The notes beneath the pieces were generated by a model, which saw only the letters and a program-made list of their open reading frames with translations, had not been told where the DNA came from and made no database searches. The position numbers and the translations under genes are program-made. From Sulfurovum sp. (lineage in GTDB: Bacteria; Campylobacterota; Campylobacteria; Campylobacterales; Sulfurovaceae), in the NCBI GenBank assembly GCA_027068435.1, contig JAMOTA010000044.1, positions 1 through 64,000 on the forward strand: a stretch of DNA of 64,000 bases. Reading direction: 5' to 3'. Shown piece by piece: positions 29,692-42,947 of the stretch (positions within the stretch are counted from its first letter, which is position 1; each line of letters begins with the position of its first letter).

Positions 29692-30486
29692 CTATTCTTT
29701 TGCTATAAATTCTGCTTCAAATTGATATGTTCTTTGCCCTCTATGAGGTCCAAAACCTATACTTTGAAGTTGTTCTAAATAGTATGCTAGTCCTACATTA
29801 AAATCCTCATTATATGAAACTGTTTTAAGTTCAAACTCAAAAGTTCCATCTGTCTCTATATATAATAATACTTTAACCTTTTCACCAGTATATTCACTCT
29901 GTGCTGGCCATCCTTCTAACATACTCTGTACTTTAGCTAAGTAGGCATCTTCTACACCACTTTGACGTGCTTTCTGATTTTTTAGAGCATTACTATTATG
30001 ACTACTCTTAGGCTTGTTACTAAGTTTAATTAAGTTATTTTTAGGCTTACTCTTTTTAGGTTTATCAGTTAATTCTATAATATTTTTTTTCTTTTTTGTC
30101 TTAACATTAGCAAATAAATCTATAGGTTTCTTTTTATGTTTAGTACTGTTTGTATCTTTTTTCTTTTTTAACTTTTTAACTATTTTCTCTTTGATAACTC
30201 TTTTTTTTACCACTTTTTTCTTTGCAACTTTTTTCTTTTCTACTTTTTTCTTTAAATGTTTTTTAGGCTTAGGAGTTGGTTTATTATCTTTTACTTTTTT
30301 TTTAACTATTTCTTGAGGTTTAGACAATGCAACTTGTATTACTTTTTCATCTTTTTTAACATAATTTATAGGCTTCTTTTCTTCTTTTGTATTAAAGTAA
30401 AAGAGAAGCAAACCCATAAGTATAAAGTAAATACCAAAAGCCAATAAGCCAGAGATAAATGTAGAATAGTTTTTCTTAATAATCAT
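29692..30486 (-). CDS. TonB/TolA-like energy transducer
   Basis: N-terminal TM, Lys-rich linker, C-terminal TonB-like domain; overlaps the exbD/tolR-like gene. Confidence 0.78.
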   Translation of the reverse strand: MIIKKNYSTFISGLLAFGIYFILMGLLLFYFNTKEEKKPINYVKKDEKVIQVALSKPQEIVKKKVKDNKPTPKPKKHLKKKVEKKKVAKKKVVKKRVIKEKIVKKLKKKKDTNSTKHKKKPIDLFANVKTKKKKNIIELTDKPKKSKPKNNLIKLSNKPKSSHNSNALKNQKARQSGVEDAYLAKVQSMLEGWPAQSEYTGEKVKVLLYIETDGTFEFELKTVSYNEDFNVGLAYYLEQLQSIGFGPHRGQRTYQFEAEFIAKE

Positions 30487-30869
30487 AATGTTATAAGTGA
30501 TACTTTTTCAAAACCTGCTGCTTTAACACTTTTAAGTAAATACATAATATTCTTATATTTTAACTCCTCATCAGCACGTATATATACTTCTGATTTTTTG
30601 TTAAACTTGACGGACATATTTACAAAATCATCAGCAAATGTTTTTAAATCATAAACATCGTTGTTTAGATAAATCTTTTGATTTTTATCCATACGAATAG
30701 TAAGTGTTTTAGGTTTAACAACCTCTACACTCTTAGAACCAACAGGTAGCATAATTTTCTCTTGAAAAGTAATAGTAGGTGCAGTAACCATCAAAATAGC
30801 CATAAGTACTAACATGACATCTACAAGAGGTGTAATATTCAGATCTGGACTATCATCCCACGAAAACAT
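30483..30869 (-). CDS. ExbD/TolR family protein
   Basis: DSPDLNITPLVDVMLVLMAILMVTAP. Confidence 0.92.
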   Translation of the reverse strand: MFSWDDSPDLNITPLVDVMLVLMAILMVTAPTITFQEKIMLPVGSKSVEVVKPKTLTIRMDKNQKIYLNNDVYDLKTFADDFVNMSVKFNKKSEVYIRADEELKYKNIMYLLKSVKAAGFEKVSLITL

Positions 30870-30870
30870 A

Positions 30871-31446
30871 TTAGTCCTCGTTAAGTTGAGATAAGATTAC
30901 TTCTGATTGAGAAGAGAGTAGAGAACTAAGCTCATAAGCTTTACGTTTTAGAATGAGATGAAAAGTATAAGCAAAAATCGCTACTGCTATACCCGCAGCT
31001 GTAGCGATAAGTGCTTCAGAAATAGCAGGAGCAACCACACTCAACGAGGCAGAAGATTGTGAACCCAATTTAGAAAATGTCTCAAGAATACCTATAACTG
31101 TACCAAAAAGACCAATAAAAGGAGAGGTTGAAGCGATAATAGATAACCAAGTAAGTCCCTTAGTTGAAACTCTAATAGCATCTGAAGAAGCGGCTTCTAA
31201 AATAGCTCTATTTGGCAAGTTAACACGAGACAGATAAGTAAAAATAAGTGAGCTACTAGCCACTGTTTTTGACTGACCTGTATAGAGTGCTTTAAGTGAT
31301 TTTGATTCTGAAGTGATACGTATATTGATAATATAAAATCTATCAATAAATACCCAAAATGTAGTAATAAAATATCCAGAAAGCAGCAGCAATACAAAAA
31401 TAGTAATTGCACTGCTTTCTATGAAATAATCTAGGAGAGATCCCAA
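30871..31446 (-). CDS. MotA/TolQ/ExbB proton channel family protein
   Basis: LSIIASTSPFIGLFGTVIGILETF...ISEALIATAAGIAVAIFAY. Confidence 0.92.
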   Translation of the reverse strand: MGSLLDYFIESSAITIFVLLLLSGYFITTFWVFIDRFYIINIRITSESKSLKALYTGQSKTVASSSLIFTYLSRVNLPNRAILEAASSDAIRVSTKGLTWLSIIASTSPFIGLFGTVIGILETFSKLGSQSSASLSVVAPAISEALIATAAGIAVAIFAYTFHLILKRKAYELSSLLSSQSEVILSQLNED

Positions 31447-31447
31447 T

Positions 31448-31834
31448 TTAAAAAGACTTTCCGATTTGCTCCACTTTACTTACCGCTGATGCGATAGCTG
31501 CATTTGAAGCTTCTGTACTCTTGAGCAACTCTTTTGCTGCTTCAAGTGCTTTAGCAAGTTCACTATCATTACCAGATAGAGCAACTGCACCATCAACGAT
31601 ACAAGTGGTTTTTTCTTCTTCGACTTTTACATATCCAGAGTTAATAGCAACTGCTAATTCACTTGAATCTGATTTTTCGATAACGATTACACCTGTATCA
31701 AGTAACGAAACCAGACTAGCGTGGTTGGCTAAAACACCAAACTCACCTTCACTACCTGGTAGAGTTACCTGTTTAACTTCAGCGTCAAAAATCACACCGT
31801 TAGGTGTGACTATTTCTAGCTTCATAAGTTCCAT
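31448..31834 (-). CDS. atpC: F1 ATP synthase epsilon subunit
   Basis: MKLEIVTPNGVIFDAEVKQVTLPGSEGEFGVLANHA. Confidence 0.94.
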   Translation of the reverse strand: MELMKLEIVTPNGVIFDAEVKQVTLPGSEGEFGVLANHASLVSLLDTGVIVIEKSDSSELAVAINSGYVKVEEEKTTCIVDGAVALSGNDSELAKALEAAKELLKSTEASNAAIASAVSKVEQIGKSF

Positions 31835-31855
31835 AATTATCCTTTAAAGATTTGC

Positions 31856-34158
<2,303 letters not shown>

Positions 34159-34170
34159 TCTAAGCCTTTC

Positions 34171-35685
34171 TTATGCTGAAAAAGATGCTTTGAAATCTTC
34201 GATAGCTTTACGTAACTGAGCATCAGTATCTTCAGTAATCTTTTTATCATTTCTTATAGCATCAAAGATATTTGCATATTTTGCTTCTAAAAATGGCATA
34301 AGATCTGCTTCAAATTTAGTCACTGAACTTACAGCAACATCATCTAAGAATCCATTTGCACCAGCAAAAATAATAACAACTTGCTTCTCAATTGGAACTG
34401 GAGCATAAGGTCCTTGTTTAAGAACTTCTACCATTCTTTGACCACGTTCTAGTTGTCCTCTTGTATAATCATCAAGATCAGATGCGAACTGTGCAAATGC
34501 TTGAAGCTCTCTAAATGAAGCCAAGTCTAGTCTCAATGTACCAGATACCTGTTTAGTTGCCTTAATTTGAGCAGCTCCACCAACACGAGAAACAGAAAGT
34601 CCAACGTTAATTGCTGGTCTAATACCTGAGTTAAATAAGTCAGTCTCAAGGAAGATTTGACCATCAGTAATAGAGATAACATTTGTTGGGATATACGCCG
34701 CAACATCACCTGCTTGAGTTTCAATAATTGGGAATGCAGTAATAGATCCAGCACCTAAGGCATCTGAAAGTTTTGCAGCTCTTTCAAGTAATCTTGAGTG
34801 AAGATAGAAAACATCTCCTGGATATGCTTCACGACCTGGAGGACGACGAAGAATAAGTGACATCTCTCTATATGCAACAGCATGTTTAGAAAGGTCATCA
34901 TAGAAAATAACTGCATGTCTACCATTATCTCTGAAGTACTCAGCCATTGTTACACCTGCATAAGGAGCAAGGAACTGTAATGCTGAAGAGTCTGCTGCAG
35001 AAGCTGTTACAATAATTGTATAGTCCATTGCACCATGCTCTTCAAGTTTTTTAACAGTAGCAGCTACAGTTGATTGTTTTTGACCAATTGCAACATAAAT
35101 ACATACAACATCTTGACCTTTTTGGTTGATGATAGTATCGATAGCTAAAGTAGTTTTACCTGTTTGTCTATCACCAATGATAAGTTCTCTTTGCCCACGA
35201 CCAACTGGTACTAGTGCATCAATAGCTTTAATACCTGTTTGAAGTGGTTCATGAACTGATTTTCTAGCCATGATTCCAGGTGCTTTCTCTTCAACAAATC
35301 TGTATTCTGCTGCTTCAACTGCACCTTTACCATCGATAGCTTCACCAAGTGGGTTAACAACTCTACCAATCATAGCATCACCAACTGGTGTTTTAAGAAG
35401 TTCACCAGCTCTTTTAACGCTCATTCCCTCTTTAATTCCTGTACTAGAACCAAGAACAACAACACCAACGTTTGCTTCCTCAAGGTTTAATACTAGACCT
35501 TTAGCACCGTTGTCAAATTCTACAACTTCACCTGCCATAACATTGTTAAGACCATAAACTGTTGTAATACTATCTGCGATACCTACTACTTTTCCTACTT
35601 CATTGATGTCAACATCAATCTCGAAATTTTCAATTCTCTCTTTGATAATTGAACTAATTTCATCTGCTTGCAATTTTACTGCCAC
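34171..35685 (-). CDS. atpA: F1 ATP synthase alpha subunit
   Basis: [50 protein letters not shown]. Confidence 0.98.
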   Translation of the reverse strand: MAVKLQADEISSIIKERIENFEIDVDINEVGKVVGIADSITTVYGLNNVMAGEVVEFDNGAKGLVLNLEEANVGVVVLGSSTGIKEGMSVKRAGELLKTPVGDAMIGRVVNPLGEAIDGKGAVEAAEYRFVEEKAPGIMARKSVHEPLQTGIKAIDALVPVGRGQRELIIGDRQTGKTTLAIDTIINQKGQDVVCIYVAIGQKQSTVAATVKKLEEHGAMDYTIIVTASAADSSALQFLAPYAGVTMAEYFRDNGRHAVIFYDDLSKHAVAYREMSLILRRPPGREAYPGDVFYLHSRLLERAAKLSDALGAGSITAFPIIETQAGDVAAYIPTNVISITDGQIFLETDLFNSGIRPAINVGLSVSRVGGAAQIKATKQVSGTLRLDLASFRELQAFAQFASDLDDYTRGQLERGQRMVEVLKQGPYAPVPIEKQVVIIFAGANGFLDDVAVSSVTKFEADLMPFLEAKYANIFDAIRNDKKITEDTDAQLRKAIEDFKASFSA

Positions 35686-35709
35686 TGATACTCCTTTACT
35701 TTTAGATAA

Positions 35710-36237
35710 CTATAAAGATTTCTTAATGAAATCAATTAGTTGTTCTTTAACTCTCTGTTTAGAGAAGTTAACCTCAATACCTAAATCATCAACTGAAACA
35801 CGTAATCCATCAAGATCCGTTTTTTCTTGTGTTAATTTAATAGTAGAACCTGTATATTTTTTAAGTGCCTCTTCTAACTTCTTAATCTCTTTTTTATCAA
35901 TAGTATTTTTGCTTTTCAATATACCTTCATATTGATTTGATTTCTTTTGTAAATCTGCATTTAAAACTTTTGCTATAGCTGGGATTAAATTAAGTCTTTT
36001 ATTTTCACCTAAAATTTTAATAAAATTAATTAAAGTATTATCAGTACTTTTATCAAGTGCAGATAAAATCATACCTGTCTTTTTTTCATCTGAAAGAATA
36101 GGAGAGTTTAATGTTACCATTACCTCTTCTGTATCAATAGCTTCAGTTAAAATATTAATAATTTCAGAAATTCCATCAATATTTTTACTTACAGATGAGA
36201 GTGCATGTGCATACCTTTTAGCAATTAACTCTTCCAT
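35710..36237 (-). CDS. atpH: F1 ATP synthase delta subunit
   Basis: MEELIAKRYAHALSS; position between b and alpha; C-terminal LDGLRVSVDDLGIEVNFSKQRVKEQL. Confidence 0.88.
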   Translation of the reverse strand: MEELIAKRYAHALSSVSKNIDGISEIINILTEAIDTEEVMVTLNSPILSDEKKTGMILSALDKSTDNTLINFIKILGENKRLNLIPAIAKVLNADLQKKSNQYEGILKSKNTIDKKEIKKLEEALKKYTGSTIKLTQEKTDLDGLRVSVDDLGIEVNFSKQRVKEQLIDFIKKSL

Positions 36238-36786
36238 TTATGCAACCTTTTTTGAAATAACATCTATAACTTTAGACTCACTAATCATAATATCATCATT
36301 AGTAATATATTCAGTTAATATTTCATCAATAGCATCTCTAGCTGAATTTCTCTCTTCTAAAGATATTTTCTCTTCAAGATATTTGTCCATAAGAGCCAAC
36401 TCATTAATATTTGCTTCAGATATTTTATCTACTAAAAGAATTGCTTCTTTTTTTGCATCTACAATAATCTGATCTGCTTTTTTACTACTCTCATCTAAAC
36501 GAGACTGAGCATTTCTTTTTTCATCTTTAGCAGCTTGAAGTTTCTCTTCAATTTCAGCAAGTTGAGCAGCAATACCTTCTTTTCTTTCTGCGAAAAAATT
36601 TTTAACTGGGTTAGCAATTAAATAATAAAGTAATGAAGCAAAAATAATAAAGTTTACTAATCTTGGTAAATAATCTGTCTCTCTACCAGTTTGAACAAAG
36701 TATCTTGTTGATTCTGCATCTACATGTCCACTTGCCAAAATAATAGCAGGTGCTATAAGTAAAGACAATAGTACTAATTTTTTCAT
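36238..36786 (-). CDS. atpF: F0 ATP synthase b subunit
   Basis: TM anchor, RLVNFIIFASLLYYLIANPVKNFFAERKEGI, long helix. Confidence 0.88.
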   Translation of the reverse strand: MKKLVLLSLLIAPAIILASGHVDAESTRYFVQTGRETDYLPRLVNFIIFASLLYYLIANPVKNFFAERKEGIAAQLAEIEEKLQAAKDEKRNAQSRLDESSKKADQIIVDAKKEAILLVDKISEANINELALMDKYLEEKISLEERNSARDAIDEILTEYITNDDIMISESKVIDVISKKVA

Positions 36787-36799
36787 ATATATCCCTTTC

Positions 36800-37222
36800 C
36801 TATAACTTGCTAAATTTAGCTTTTAGACTCTCTTTAAAAAGAGGCATCTCTGAAAGTAAAGAATTTTTAAGATTCTCTTTATCTTCTGATAACTTCTTAA
36901 TGAAGCTCCCATACTCTTTGTCTAATTCACTTTGTTTATTTTCGACTTTACTTGCTGCTGAAGATTTTTCATCATCAGTAGCTTTCTGTCTTATTGCTGC
37001 AGCTTCATTCTTAGCGTCGCTAATATTTGCTTCTGCTTTAGCATTAAGTTCATCTGTGTTTCCAGTAAGCCCTTTTGCTGCTTCTAAATCTTTTGCTATA
37101 GAGTTATCTCTATCATCCATAAAACTAACCAATGGCTGAAATAGCATCTTATTTAAAATGACAATTAGGAACAGAAACAAAACTAAGACGAACAACATCA
37201 ATGGTAAATGTATGTCAAGCAT
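36800..37222 (-). CDS. atpF': F0 ATP synthase b' subunit
   Basis: LMLFVLVLFLFLIVILNKMLFQPLVSFMDDRDNSI and coiled-coil; upstream of atpF. Confidence 0.85.
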   Translation of the reverse strand: MLDIHLPLMLFVLVLFLFLIVILNKMLFQPLVSFMDDRDNSIAKDLEAAKGLTGNTDELNAKAEANISDAKNEAAAIRQKATDDEKSSAASKVENKQSELDKEYGSFIKKLSEDKENLKNSLLSEMPLFKESLKAKFSKL

Positions 37223-37284
37223 TAAAACTCCTCGTGTAATTTCACATTATTTTACCATTTTAGAGATGATATATTGATTAAAAA

Positions 37285-38154
37285 TCATACTTTTGAGAGG
37301 AATGTTAAAAAGTTTTCAATATCTTTCTTATCAGTTAAGCTTATCTCTATGCTTTTAGCTTTAATTTTATACTTAAAGGGGAGTAGATTTTCTATCTCTT
37401 GGGTATAATTATCAAATATTGATACTTTACTATTTTCAGTAACAGTAGTTGGGCTATTATCTTTATATTTTTTTACAATTTTTTCACTCTCACGTACACT
37501 AAGTTTTTGACCTATGATACTGTCGATAATAATTTGCTGTTGCTTCTCTTCAAGACCAACTAATATTTTTGCATGCCCTTGTGTAATTTTATCCGAAGAG
37601 ATTTTATCTTGAACATACGCTGACAAGCTTAAAAGACGCAGTGTATTTGTAATTTGAGATCGACTTTTATGTACTATAGATGAGAGTTCATCATGAGTAA
37701 TAGCATGTACTTCAATAAGTTCTGAATAAGAGTTTGCTAACTCAATGGCATTAAGATTTTCTCTTTGAATATTTTCTATAAGTGCAAGTTCACGTAGTCG
37801 TACTTCATCTATGTCAACATCAGCTATAATAGCTTTAATCGTCCCTAGTCCAGCCAATTTATGTGCTCTTAAACGACGTTCACCTGCTATAAGTAGATAC
37901 CCTTCCTCTTTCTCTATAATAACAATAGGTTGAAGTAATCCATGCTCACTGATTGAACTGCTTAACTCTTCTAAACTTTTTTCATCAAAATGTTTACGAG
38001 GTTGAAAAGGGTTAGGTGTAATAATCTCAACATCAACCTCTTCTACTCTTGCACCTTGCTTTTCTAATTCAAAACTATCTATGTCGCTTAAATCTTTTTC
38101 ATATGCTTCTTCAACTTCTGAGAGTATATCTCCTAAACCTCTACCTAATGCCAT
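37285..38154 (-). CDS. parB: Chromosome partitioning protein ParB/Spo0J
   Basis: NPFQPRKHFDEKSLEELSSSISEHGLLQPI, GERRLRAHKLAG, ALIENIQRENLNAIE. Confidence 0.95.
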   Translation of the reverse strand: MALGRGLGDILSEVEEAYEKDLSDIDSFELEKQGARVEEVDVEIITPNPFQPRKHFDEKSLEELSSSISEHGLLQPIVIIEKEEGYLLIAGERRLRAHKLAGLGTIKAIIADVDIDEVRLRELALIENIQRENLNAIELANSYSELIEVHAITHDELSSIVHKSRSQITNTLRLLSLSAYVQDKISSDKITQGHAKILVGLEEKQQQIIIDSIIGQKLSVRESEKIVKKYKDNSPTTVTENSKVSIFDNYTQEIENLLPFKYKIKAKSIEISLTDKKDIENFLTFLSKV

Positions 38155-38155
38155 A

Positions 38156-38941
38156 TTAACTACCTACTATAACTGTAGCTAAATTTTGATAAGCTAAAGA
38201 GCCTTTAGACTTTGCAGCATAATAAATAACTGGTTTACCAAAACTTGGACTCTCTGCTATTTTTACATTTCTTGGTACGACAATACACTCTTTTACTTTT
38301 TTCATATGAAATAGTTTATCTTTAAAATGATGACTTAAATCTGCTAAGACTTGCTTAGAAAGATTATTTTGTGAAGAGTACATTGTAGGAAGAAATCCCT
38401 TTATTTTAAGTTTAGGATTAATAGTTTTCTTTAATAAACTTACAGTATTTAAAAGTTGTGCCAACCCCTCTAATGCAAAAAATTCACATTGAATAGGAAT
38501 AATTACTGAATCTGATGCACTTAAAGCATTTATTGTAATAGGTCCTAATGCTGGTGGAGAATCAATAATGATATAATCAAAATTTTTAGAAACCTCTTTT
38601 AGCTTCTCTTTTAAAATTAGCTCTCTATTTTTCTTTTTAGGGTTATAAAACTCTTTTTCTATACCAACTAAACCGATATTTGATGGTACCAATTTAAGAT
38701 TAGAAATGCTTGTTTTAAGAATAACTTCTGAGAGCTTCTTTGTACCAATAAGTACATGATAGATATTAAACTCATAATCACTTCTATTGAAGCCCAAACT
38801 TGTAGTAGCATTTGATTGTGGGTCAATATCCATAAGGAGAACTTTTTTACCCTTTTGTGCCAAAGATGCTGCTAGATTTACAGCTGTTGTAGTCTTACCT
38901 ACTCCACCTTTTTGATTGGCTATACTAATTATTTCACTCAT
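38156..38941 (-). CDS. parA: Chromosome partitioning ATPase ParA/Soj
   Basis: IANQKGGVGKTTTAVNLAASLA, DIDPQSNATTSLG, IIDSPPALGPITINAL. Confidence 0.96.
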   Translation of the reverse strand: MSEIISIANQKGGVGKTTTAVNLAASLAQKGKKVLLMDIDPQSNATTSLGFNRSDYEFNIYHVLIGTKKLSEVILKTSISNLKLVPSNIGLVGIEKEFYNPKKKNRELILKEKLKEVSKNFDYIIIDSPPALGPITINALSASDSVIIPIQCEFFALEGLAQLLNTVSLLKKTINPKLKIKGFLPTMYSSQNNLSKQVLADLSHHFKDKLFHMKKVKECIVVPRNVKIAESPSFGKPVIYYAAKSKGSLAYQNLATVIVGS

Positions 38942-39573
38942 CTTAAACTATACACTCTCTTACTCCCTATTATTAAAGATCCATCATTGCATAAAATTGC
39001 ATTTTCAAGACTCTTTTTCTGATTTTCTATATGCACAGAAAATCTCCTACTTAATTCAAATTCTACCTCATACTCACTAAAAATTTGCTTCCATTTCGGA
39101 AATTTATCTACGGCTAATAGATAAATTTCAAGCAGTTTTTGAGGTAATATATCGTTCTCTAAGGCTCTATAGCTATTTTTATTTTTTTTTAAATTTATAC
39201 CTATTCCACAAACTAGTATATTATCTATTTTTTTAGTAATAGTACCACCGACTTTATAATCTCCACTATAAAAATCATTTGGCCATTTTAGCCATACCTT
39301 TTTATCTAACTCTTTCAATACCTGCTTCATGATAAAAGAGAAATAGATTGAAGCTGATGAAAGAGGTAAATCTTTAGGTAACATCTCTAAGTTTAGAGCA
39401 ATAGAAGCAAAAAAGTTACCTTCTCCACCAGACCAACTGTTGTCACGACTACCTACTCCTAATGACTGCTCCTTAGATATAACTGCGACAGGAGCATCTA
39501 ATTTCTTCTGTTTTAACGCATCTAAAAGATAGGTTTGCGTAGAGGGTAAAGTACTAAAAGATAAAATCTCCAA
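38938..39573 (-). CDS. birA: Biotin--[acetyl-CoA-carboxylase] ligase
   Basis: STQTYLLDALK, VGSRDNSWSGGEGNFFASIAL, WLKWPNDFYSGDYKVGGTI. Confidence 0.9.
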   Translation of the reverse strand: MEILSFSTLPSTQTYLLDALKQKKLDAPVAVISKEQSLGVGSRDNSWSGGEGNFFASIALNLEMLPKDLPLSSASIYFSFIMKQVLKELDKKVWLKWPNDFYSGDYKVGGTITKKIDNILVCGIGINLKKNKNSYRALENDILPQKLLEIYLLAVDKFPKWKQIFSEYEVEFELSRRFSVHIENQKKSLENAILCNDGSLIIGSKRVYSLR

Positions 39574-40468
39574 TTTTTAATCCTCTCCCTACACAGTAGG
39601 CTTTTGCACTCATAGCTTTTTTAGAAGCAGGTTGAAGTGTAGCTATTTGTAATGCACCTATTTCACACCCTAATATAACACTATCATCAACAAATGAAAG
39701 TATCTCGAAAGGCTTATGTTCTCTATTTTTATCTACAAGTGTTACACCATCTAATTTTGTACCATTAGAAACAAAGATACCAGGCCAGCCCTCAAATGCA
39801 CGATATTTATTATACATATCTACTGCATTATCAAAGCTAACTTCACCATGACTCTTTTTAATCTTCTTACAAAGTGTAGCCTCAGATTCATTTTGTATTT
39901 TTGGTACAATATTTTTAAAATTTCGTATAGTACTTAGCGTAAGAATACAAGCATCTTCTGTAAGCTGTTGCATCAGTGCATTAAGTCTCATATAAGAGGG
40001 GATAGTAAAGAGCTTTTTTTCAAGAATATCTCCTGTATCTAAGCCCTCTTCCATCATCATAGAAGTAACACCTGTTTGTTTATCTCCATTGAGGAGTGAC
40101 TGTTGTACTGGGCTTGCTCCTCTATACTGTGGTAAAATAGATGCATGTAAGTTAATACATGGAGCTATATCTAAAATAGACTTTGGCAATATCTGCCCAA
40201 ATGCAGCAACTACTATAAAATCTGGATTAGCATCTTTTATTGTATCTTCTATACCCTCTTCACTAAGACGGTTAGGTTGCAACAAAGAGATGTTATGTTC
40301 AGTAGCTAATACTTTTACAGAGGGTGGCGTTAAAACTTTTTTACGACCTACTGGACGATCTGGCTGTGTTAATACCAAATTTACATTCATATCATCTGCA
40401 TCTATTAATGTATCTAATATCTCTCTTGCATAATGTGGTGTTCCCATATAAACAATGTTATATTTCAT
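39554..40468 (-). CDS. fmt: Methionyl-tRNA formyltransferase
   Basis: IVYMGTPHYAREIL, TQPDRPVGR, NLHASILPQYRGASPVQQSLLNGDKQTGVT. Confidence 0.96.
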   Translation of the reverse strand: MKYNIVYMGTPHYAREILDTLIDADDMNVNLVLTQPDRPVGRKKVLTPPSVKVLATEHNISLLQPNRLSEEGIEDTIKDANPDFIVVAAFGQILPKSILDIAPCINLHASILPQYRGASPVQQSLLNGDKQTGVTSMMMEEGLDTGDILEKKLFTIPSYMRLNALMQQLTEDACILTLSTIRNFKNIVPKIQNESEATLCKKIKKSHGEVSFDNAVDMYNKYRAFEGWPGIFVSNGTKLDGVTLVDKNREHKPFEILSFVDDSVILGCEIGALQIATLQPASKKAMSAKAYCVGRGLKIGDFIF

Positions 40469-40480
40469 TTATACCCTCCA

Positions 40481-41698
40481 TTATTTAAAATTAAGTCTTT
40501 GAGAGCTGTCAAATCCATAAACATCATTAAAGAGTAACAGTTTTCCTGTATCATCTACATATGCTGTTAAATACGCTGTATGTACTGCTAATTTTTTATT
40601 AAGCGACACATGACGAGATTTTAAACTGTCATACATTTTTTTAACCTCTGCGTAACTTCTAGCTGTATAGTTTACTGTAATATGTTCTAGCATCTCTATT
40701 GGTTGAGAGAGTCTTACGCAACCATGACTATACATACGCACTTTTCTTTTAAACAGATGTTTTGATTGTGTATCATGCATGTAAACAGAGTGTCTATTAG
40801 GGAAAATAAATTTCACACGTCCTAAACCATTTCTTTTTGATGGTACTTCAATAAATTTAAACGGTACATGACCTTTTCCACCAGAGTATTTTTTCAAGTT
40901 TACAGAAGATGGTGATAGCTTTTTAGAGTTTAAATCATAACTAGAACGCATTACCATACGTTTACGTTTCAAGTAATTTGGATTTCTTATAAGCTTAGGG
41001 ATAATCTCATTTCTTGCTATACTATCTGGTACACTCCATTGTGGGTTAAGTGTAATATATTTTAAGTCTGTACTAAAGATTGGTGTTGGCATCTTCTTTT
41101 TACCTACAACTACTGCCATAGAGACTGCTTCTATATTGTTTTCAATAATACGTACTCTAAATTCAGGAATATTAATAAGTGCATAATTTTTTCCATTATC
41201 TGGCTTCATTAACTTTATTCTCTCTATATTAAGACGAATTTTATAAAGTGTAGATGAAGAGATATTACTATCATTTTCTAAGGCTTTGTATCTAGTTAAA
41301 AGTCTATCAAATTCTCTATATTTTGGAACATAAGGTGCAAGTATCTGTTCAATTGTATGTCCTGCTTTTATTCTCATCATGATATTTGACTTACTTACTC
41401 TTTGTCTATAGACACTATAATCTTTTGATACATGTAAATTAATACATCCATTAGCAAGGTTTTTAGTATATTCTACAAGTAAATTACTCATAAGTAGAGA
41501 GTTTTTAGTACTTAAGACTTGTGCATAAAGTGCTTGTTGATTACAGATAGACGCATATTTATCTGTTTTTAAAATCTTCAAAAACTCCTCTTTTTGTGCA
41601 TGTTTCCATCCCTCTTTATCTGGGATGATTACATCACTACAACCACTTATAAAAATGGCTACTAATACTGCTAGTAAAACTTTTATCTTCATATTCAT
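40481..41698 (-). CDS. L,D-transpeptidase lipoprotein (YcbB-like)
   Basis: Lipobox VAIFISGCSD; NPQWSVPDSIARNEIIPK; YMHDTQSKHLFKRKVRMYSHGCVRL. Confidence 0.88.
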   Translation of the reverse strand: MNMKIKVLLAVLVAIFISGCSDVIIPDKEGWKHAQKEEFLKILKTDKYASICNQQALYAQVLSTKNSLLMSNLLVEYTKNLANGCINLHVSKDYSVYRQRVSKSNIMMRIKAGHTIEQILAPYVPKYREFDRLLTRYKALENDSNISSSTLYKIRLNIERIKLMKPDNGKNYALINIPEFRVRIIENNIEAVSMAVVVGKKKMPTPIFSTDLKYITLNPQWSVPDSIARNEIIPKLIRNPNYLKRKRMVMRSSYDLNSKKLSPSSVNLKKYSGGKGHVPFKFIEVPSKRNGLGRVKFIFPNRHSVYMHDTQSKHLFKRKVRMYSHGCVRLSQPIEMLEHITVNYTARSYAEVKKMYDSLKSRHVSLNKKLAVHTAYLTAYVDDTGKLLLFNDVYGFDSSQRLNFK

Positions 41699-41711
41699 TA
41701 TCTCATTCCTT

Positions 41712-42863
41712 TTATTTTATCTCTCGTGAACAGGCAAAGGCACTTGAAAATGCCCATTGAAAGTTATATCCACCCAATCTTCCCGTAACATCTAAGACTT
41801 CACCAATAAAATAAAGACCATCAGTTTTTAAACTCATCATACTTTTACTGTCAATTTCATCTGTTGATACACCACCTTTTGTCACCTCTGCTTTTGAATA
41901 ACCAAAAGTGCCTGCAGGTGAAAAAATATAATTATTAAGAGATTCTAGTTGTTTTAGTTCATTTGAAGTCAATTTAGATGCTACTTTATCTTCAATGCCA
42001 AATTGTATCAAAAATGCCTTAGTAACACGTTTAGGCATAGGTAAAAGTGAAGATATCTGTTTTTTACTACTTTTTAAATTATTCCAAGAAAAATTAGGTA
42101 GAAAATCTATACGTACCTTCCCCTTCTTCCAATAAAGTGAAGCATCAAGTACAGAGGGACCACTAATCCCTTTATGTGCAAACAACAAAGCACCCTTACA
42201 TAAATTATCATCTACATGTATTTCAACCTCTGTTGAAGTTCCCGATAGTTCTTTAAAGAAAAATTGCTCTTTTTGTACAGTAAAGCCTACTAGTCCAGGT
42301 GCTGTATTAACTATAGTATGTTCAAATGACTTAGCGATCTCATAACCTATAGAACTAGCACCTAATTTTGGAAAACTCAAACCTCCAGAAGCAACAACAA
42401 CGATATTTGCCTTTAATATTTGTTTATTTGTTTTAATAAAAAATAGTTCATCTTTTTTAGAAACCTCTATAACATTTTCATTTAAGAGTACTTTCTGTCT
42501 TTTACACTCTTTTAGAAAAATATCTAACAACTCTTTTGCTGAGTTTTGACAAAAATACTGTCCATCTTTACGTATAACTGGTACAAGATTTTGTCTCTCT
42601 AACCATTGAAGAAGATTTTTTTCTGTAAATATTTTTAATGCATCAGTAACAAAACTTAGGGTAGGTTTATCATCGCTGTTGGAGAGAAAATAGGCTTCTC
42701 CCATTTTACTGTTAGTAATGTTACATTTACCTCCACCTGAGACTAAAATCTTAGCTCCAAGTTTAGCATTTGATTCAACTATGGTTACTCTATTTTTAGG
42801 TAGTAAGGAAGCTAACATTAATGCACTAGCCCCTCCTCCTATAATTACAATACTTTTATTCAT
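41712..42863 (-). CDS. HI0933/YhiN-family flavoprotein
   Basis: VIIGGGASALMLAS, VSGGGKCNITN, TKGGVSTDEIDSKSMMSL, GYNFQWAFSSAF. Confidence 0.9.
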   Translation of the reverse strand: MNKSIVIIGGGASALMLASLLPKNRVTIVESNAKLGAKILVSGGGKCNITNSKMGEAYFLSNSDDKPTLSFVTDALKIFTEKNLLQWLERQNLVPVIRKDGQYFCQNSAKELLDIFLKECKRQKVLLNENVIEVSKKDELFFIKTNKQILKANIVVVASGGLSFPKLGASSIGYEIAKSFEHTIVNTAPGLVGFTVQKEQFFFKELSGTSTEVEIHVDDNLCKGALLFAHKGISGPSVLDASLYWKKGKVRIDFLPNFSWNNLKSSKKQISSLLPMPKRVTKAFLIQFGIEDKVASKLTSNELKQLESLNNYIFSPAGTFGYSKAEVTKGGVSTDEIDSKSMMSLKTDGLYFIGEVLDVTGRLGGYNFQWAFSSAFACSREIK

Positions 42864-42947
42864 GGCGGCATTATACTATAAATATTATGATGCAACTCAA
42901 TATAACACTTCTATGATATAATAGTAAAAAATATGATAAGGGTATTT

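Noticed and set aside
30014-30447. Plus-strand Phe/Leu-rich ORFs (30014-30316, 30256-30447)
   Set aside because: Antisense of the Lys-rich linker of the TonB/TolA-like gene; composition artefact.
34533-35557. ORFs antisense or alternate-frame to atpA
   Set aside because: Shadow ORFs of a highly conserved gene.
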